From an uncultured Maribacter sp. (lineage in GTDB: Bacteria > Bacteroidota > Bacteroidia > Flavobacteriales > Flavobacteriaceae), in assembly GCA_947504045.1 (NCBI GenBank), contig CANNFY010000006.1, positions 62,001 through 126,000 of the forward strand: a DNA stretch of 64,000 nucleotides, given 5' to 3'. Positions 60,744-64,000 of this stretch are shown piece after piece. The notes under the pieces are model-generated. The model was not told the origin of the DNA, made no database searches, and saw only the letters and a list, made by a program, of their open reading frames with translations. The position numbers and the translations under genes are program-made. Every line of letters starts with the position of its first letter. Position 1 is the stretch's first letter.

Positions 60744-61400
60744 TTATACTACGTTTAACTCTTTAATGGATAGTATAAAATTATCAGGTAAATGGGGGGA
60801 TTTTAAATATTTGAAAGAGTTAGAATGAATATTTAAACCATTATCTATTAGAGCTATAGTTTTCCACCCTAACGTATTTGGAGCTATAAAATCTTTTTTT
60901 AGGTTGTCTCCTAGGTAATAATACGTTTTGGCAGGTAAATTATCTTGTATAAATTTAAAATTGTTTTCACTAGGCTTTTCTGTACCTATGTTTTCAGAAA
61001 TGCATATGCAATCTATAAATTGCTTTATTTTTAAGGCTTCAATTTTATTGGTTTGAGCAATATTTCTACCATCTGTAATAATTCCAATTTTGGCACCTTT
61101 GTTAATTATGGCTTTAAAAACATTTAAAACTCCATCAAATAAAGTAATGTTTGGTTTATGATTTCTGTAGCTTTCAATTAATTCTGTTTTTGATATGGAA
61201 TGTTTTTCTGAAATAATATCAAAAACATTTTCTTTATTCCTATATAAAGAAAACATAAAGCTATAAAGTTGTTTCCAATTACTTGGGTCTACCTTTTTGG
61301 CTATAAAAATATAAGCAGATTTTAGATAGTCAATTTCGTTATATAGTGTGTCATCTAAATCAAACACAACTACGGTGTTTTTATCAACCTTTATATCCAT
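60744..61400 (-). CDS. HAD-superfamily phosphatase
   Basis: A 218-residue hydrolase. The nucleophile motif VFDLDDTLYNE is near residues 13-22, motif II is IGIITDGRN, the catalytic Lys is in GTEKPS, and motif IV is YLGDNLKKDF, so all four HAD motifs are intact. The alpha-helical cap places it with the HAD-IA group (phosphoglycolate phosphatase-like). It overlaps the ATP-grasp gene by 17 bases, suggesting translational coupling: its job may be to dephosphorylate the product or substrate of that ligase. The substrate is unknown. Confidence 0.9.
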   Translation of the reverse strand: MDIKVDKNTVVVFDLDDTLYNEIDYLKSAYIFIAKKVDPSNWKQLYSFMFSLYRNKENVFDIISEKHSISKTELIESYRNHKPNITLFDGVLNVFKAIINKGAKIGIITDGRNIAQTNKIEALKIKQFIDCICISENIGTEKPSENNFKFIQDNLPAKTYYYLGDNLKKDFIAPNTLGWKTIALIDNGLNIHSNSFKYLKSPHLPDNFILSIKELNVV

Positions 61401-62352
61401 GTACTAAAATTTCGTCATCATATCTCAACATCATTAACTGATCTTCCCAACAGTTAAATTTATCTTCAATTTTTATATCTTGAAAATATTCTTGAATTAT
61501 CCATTTTGGAAAGTTTGCACCAGCTAAATAGGATAATGGGTATCCTCCACCAAATCTTGGGTTTATTTCAATACCATAAATGCTACCATTAGTTTTGTGT
61601 AAGAAAAACTGAGCAGTTAAGCAACCAACAGCGCCATCTATATGATTTAGTCTTTCTTTAATATAGGAAACTAGTTCGTTATTTGCAGTTACTCCTTTAT
61701 TAACTTCGCCATCTCTTACTTCAACTCTTTTTCTAGGCACAATACATTTTAGAGTATTTTTTTTGTCATAATATAAATCACATGTAAACTCGTCATGTAG
61801 TTTGTGGTCTACGTATTCAAGAAACATTAATTTATCGTTTTCAAAATGATAATCTGTAAAGTCTTCTTTTGTATTAATTAAATACGTGTCCACACTTCTG
61901 CTACCATCATAAGGCTTAATAAATAATGGTAATTTATAATCTGTTTTACTATATTCTTCTGCTATATTTATTTTTTTAGATTTAAAAAAGTTATGAATAG
62001 ATCTTTTATCTCTACATTTTTGAATAAATGAAGCGGAAGAAATAAGAACTGTAATATTGTTCTTTATAAATTTATCTTCTTCTTTTGCAAGTAAAAGTAA
62101 TTCTGTATCTATAGTAGGTATAATAAGCTTTATGTGGTGCTCTTTACATTTAGCAATTAAGTGTTCAATATAATTATCCTCAGATAATCTTGGAACTAAA
62201 AAAAAACTATCAGCAACATGGCATGCTGCAGATTCATTTGGGTTAGCATCTGCTGCAAAAACTTTAGCAGTTGGGTATAAATATTTTAATTCTTTTTGAA
62301 ATGCTCTAACTAAAGATACTCGTCTTCCTGCAGATGTTACTAGAATGTTCAT
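61384..62352 (-). CDS. ATP-grasp ligase, carbamoyl-phosphate-synthase-like
   Basis: A 322-residue ATP-grasp enzyme. The N-terminus ILVTSAGRRVSLVRAF and VFAADANPNESAACHVAD form the pre-ATP-grasp Rossmann part. The ATP-grasp core carries LPLFIKPYDGSRSVDTYL and the metal-site YGIEINPRFGGGYPLSY. Such enzymes join a carboxylate to an amine or thiol through an acyl-phosphate. In surface-polysaccharide or peptide-modifying clusters they attach amino acids or small acids. The 17-base overlap with the HAD gene and the FemAB/GNAT genes downstream make a shared pathway very likely. Confidence 0.88.
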   Translation of the reverse strand: MNILVTSAGRRVSLVRAFQKELKYLYPTAKVFAADANPNESAACHVADSFFLVPRLSEDNYIEHLIAKCKEHHIKLIIPTIDTELLLLAKEEDKFIKNNITVLISSASFIQKCRDKRSIHNFFKSKKINIAEEYSKTDYKLPLFIKPYDGSRSVDTYLINTKEDFTDYHFENDKLMFLEYVDHKLHDEFTCDLYYDKKNTLKCIVPRKRVEVRDGEVNKGVTANNELVSYIKERLNHIDGAVGCLTAQFFLHKTNGSIYGIEINPRFGGGYPLSYLAGANFPKWIIQEYFQDIKIEDKFNCWEDQLMMLRYDDEILVHGYKG

Positions 62353-62423
62353 TTATTAGTTTTAATGACTAAATTACTATTTAAGATACTATATAACATT
62401 ACTATCTTTTAAAATATTGTTTT

Positions 62424-64000
62424 TTATATAAGTTCTTTATTAAAAAACGAATCTCTTATGTATTTATTAAATTTAATATAATAATAAACACTATTTACAA
62501 TAGGGGTTAGTAACCAAGCTAATAATTTCTTTTTTTTACTGTATAGCATTGGTTTTAATTTAACAATATATCTAAGAGTTTTTTCTGGGTATAAAAAGAA
62601 ATTTTTTAATAATTGCCCTTTAGACATTCCTATTTTTTCTGTTTTGTAAACAATACCTACCTCTGTGTTGCCTATATTTTGGAAAAAACCTTGTGTTACA
62701 TCATTTACAAATTTTAAGTCTTTATTTCTAGAGAATAAACCATTTCTAATTGTAAAGTCTGTCATGTTTTTTTGAACAATGGCATCTTCATACGTAATAG
62801 GTTTTAGTTTTTCTAAAAATAATTTATATATAGAAAACATATAATCTTGAGTAGATGAAAAATAATTGTCATAAACATATTTTTCATTTTCTTGATGATA
62901 CTCAATAGTATAGTTATTTTCTTTAGAGGTATACCCTAGTGTACTACCATGTGGAGCAGAAAGTAATTGCTCATATAATTGAGAGTTAGCCATTAATAAA
63001 GTGTCTGAGTAAGACTCATTTGGGTATATAGAAAAGTTTAGTCCAAACCTTTTTGTTTGATCCGTAATATCATATACTTTTTTTAAACCTAAATAATAAC
63101 CTGTAACACTTACGGTTTTGTTAAAATATTCGTTAAGCCATTGTTGCATACTGCCTCCCCAACCAACATCTACAACCGTTATTCCTTCTTTTTCAATATC
63201 TACGTTAAAAGAGTTAAAATAAGCATTAAAATATTCTTTTTGAGCAACTCTATTTTCTTCGTAATATTTTTTAAAACAAGTGCTACCTCTTAAAACAGTC
63301 ATAGATTCAGAAGCTACAAATTGTTTTATAATTTCATTTTCATCTAGCTTAGTCTCTTCTACAATTTCCGCTATTTTAGAATTGGAAAAAAGAAAGTTTT
63401 GTAAAAACATTCGTAAAGACATGTTGCCATACTTTTCTTCTAAGTATTTAAATTTTTCTTGTTCTAATTCTTTTAATGCAAATTGCATTGCAGATTGCCT
63501 TGATATTTTAAAGTAATGGGTGTTTATTTTTTGGGTTTCAAAAAGAGAGTTGTTTGCTTGGTAATAATCAAACATTTTTTTTAAAAAATGCCCTTCTCTA
63601 GCTAAGAAAAATATATTCTTTATTTGTTTTTTACTAGCTTCTTTATATAACCTTTCAATAAAAATAGTAAAGAAAATTATGTATTGACTATACGGAAAAT
63701 CGCTTTTTTTACATGTTTTTTCAATATCTTTTAGAACAAGATTAAAATCATTTTTATCATTTCCAATAGCATTAAGCTTGTTTCTTCGCTTGTGTTTACT
63801 GTGTTTTAGGTAAACACTTTTAATATTATATTTAGAGGAATTTAAAACATCACTTTTTTTATTATCTCCTATCATTAATACAGATTCTGGAGCACAATTA
63901 GTTTTATCTAGTACATATTTATATATAGAACCGTTTTCTTTACTATGCCCTACAGCACAAGAAATAAAAACATCATCAAAAATATCATCAATAGAATGAT
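62424..64000 (-). CDS. large HAD-superfamily protein, COG5610-like (partial, N-terminus outside window)
   Basis: At least 524 residues are encoded; the reading frame stays open to the right edge, so the ATG at 63875 is internal and the true start lies beyond. The visible N-terminal part has HAD features: ISCAVGHSKENGSIY, then VLMIGDNKKSDV, the motif III/IV region. A second HAD-like motif, FFLAREGHFLKKMF, follows near 63590. A large alpha-helical domain contains TVVDVGWGGSMQQWLNEYF. This two-part organisation resembles COG5610 predicted hydrolases found in glycan biosynthesis clusters. It is upstream of the ATP-grasp gene by 71 bases. Confidence 0.78.
   Translation of the reverse strand, partial: HSIDDIFDDVFISCAVGHSKENGSIYKYVLDKTNCAPESVLMIGDNKKSDVLNSSKYNIKSVYLKHSKHKRRNKLNAIGNDKNDFNLVLKDIEKTCKKSDFPYSQYIIFFTIFIERLYKEASKKQIKNIFFLAREGHFLKKMFDYYQANNSLFETQKINTHYFKISRQSAMQFALKELEQEKFKYLEEKYGNMSLRMFLQNFLFSNSKIAEIVEETKLDENEIIKQFVASESMTVLRGSTCFKKYYEENRVAQKEYFNAYFNSFNVDIEKEGITVVDVGWGGSMQQWLNEYFNKTVSVTGYYLGLKKVYDITDQTKRFGLNFSIYPNESYSDTLLMANSQLYEQLLSAPHGSTLGYTSKENNYTIEYHQENEKYVYDNYFSSTQDYMFSIYKLFLEKLKPITYEDAIVQKNMTDFTIRNGLFSRNKDLKFVNDVTQGFFQNIGNTEVGIVYKTEKIGMSKGQLLKNFFLYPEKTLRYIVKLKPMLYSKKKKLLAWLLTPIVNSVYYYIKFNKYIRDSFFNKELI

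Overview
The window is AT-rich chromosomal DNA from a marine-type member of the Bacteroidota, most likely Flavobacteriaceae. Evidence: a giant secreted protein ending in a gliding/type IX secretion type B sorting domain; Bacteroidota-type promoters (-7 box TAnnTTTG) and poor Shine-Dalgarno sites; a long signal peptidase I with an extra membrane domain; a two-domain NagB; DUF4212/VC_2705-type symporter, DUF5683 and DUF4159 proteins; and bacillithiol synthase BshA. About 48 protein genes were recognised. No tRNA, rRNA, CRISPR array, insertion sequence or prophage was seen, and no gene-free stretch exceeds 300 bases.

Layout. 1-5274 (minus): lepB (cut by the left edge), dapB, a DUF5683 protein, parB, parA, an FtsB/DivIC-like protein and udk. 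5418-6626 (plus): a Bcr/CflA-type efflux pump. 6669-10727 (minus): an acetate module of symporter small subunit, symporter large subunit and acetyl-CoA synthetase. 10849-20048: a peptidoglycan amino-sugar salvage locus. A minus-strand operon (nagB-PIG-L fusion, DigH/GHL10-type lipoprotein, ampG, nagZ, anmK) is transcribed away from a DeoR-family regulator plus murQ. The shared 150-bp control region holds repeated TAAAACGG boxes placed symmetrically at both promoters. 20051-21579: a PQQ-type sugar dehydrogenase and its cytochrome c. 21723-30278: a 2,851-residue repeat adhesin. 30336-35488 (minus): a THUMP-like methyltransferase, AI-2E family permease, DUF4159 protein, rsmE, a TfoX-N protein and tsaD.

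35534-43094 (plus): TamB, pfkA, gapA and a BadF-family sugar kinase. 43105-46208 (minus): RidA and an LptD-like protein. 46343-56063 (plus): an amidase, an MCE/MlaD protein, a split HdrD-like Fe-S pair, a small conserved protein, a NagZ/beta-lactamase-fold fusion, bshA and a PrcB-like lipoprotein; then an OmpA-family protein to 57365. 57390-64000 (minus): a surface-polymer-type cluster of two tandem GNAT paralogues, a FemAB-like transferase, a HAD phosphatase, an ATP-grasp ligase and a large HAD/COG5610-like protein cut by the right edge.

How the parts fit. The salvage locus can take denuded glycan or anhydro-muropeptides (GHL10 lipoprotein, AmpG), release anhydro-MurNAc (NagZ), phosphorylate it (AnmK), remove lactate (MurQ) and feed glycolysis (NagB). 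No nagA is seen, and the deacetylase-like domain fused to NagB is the obvious candidate to replace it. The adjacent acetate uptake and activation operon, the separate secreted NagZ fusion and the BadF kinase may serve the same economy. The best candidates for something undescribed are the symmetric nag control region, the NagB-PIG-L fusion, whose NagB active site has a substituted aspartate, and the right-end ATP-grasp/FemAB/GNAT/HAD cluster.
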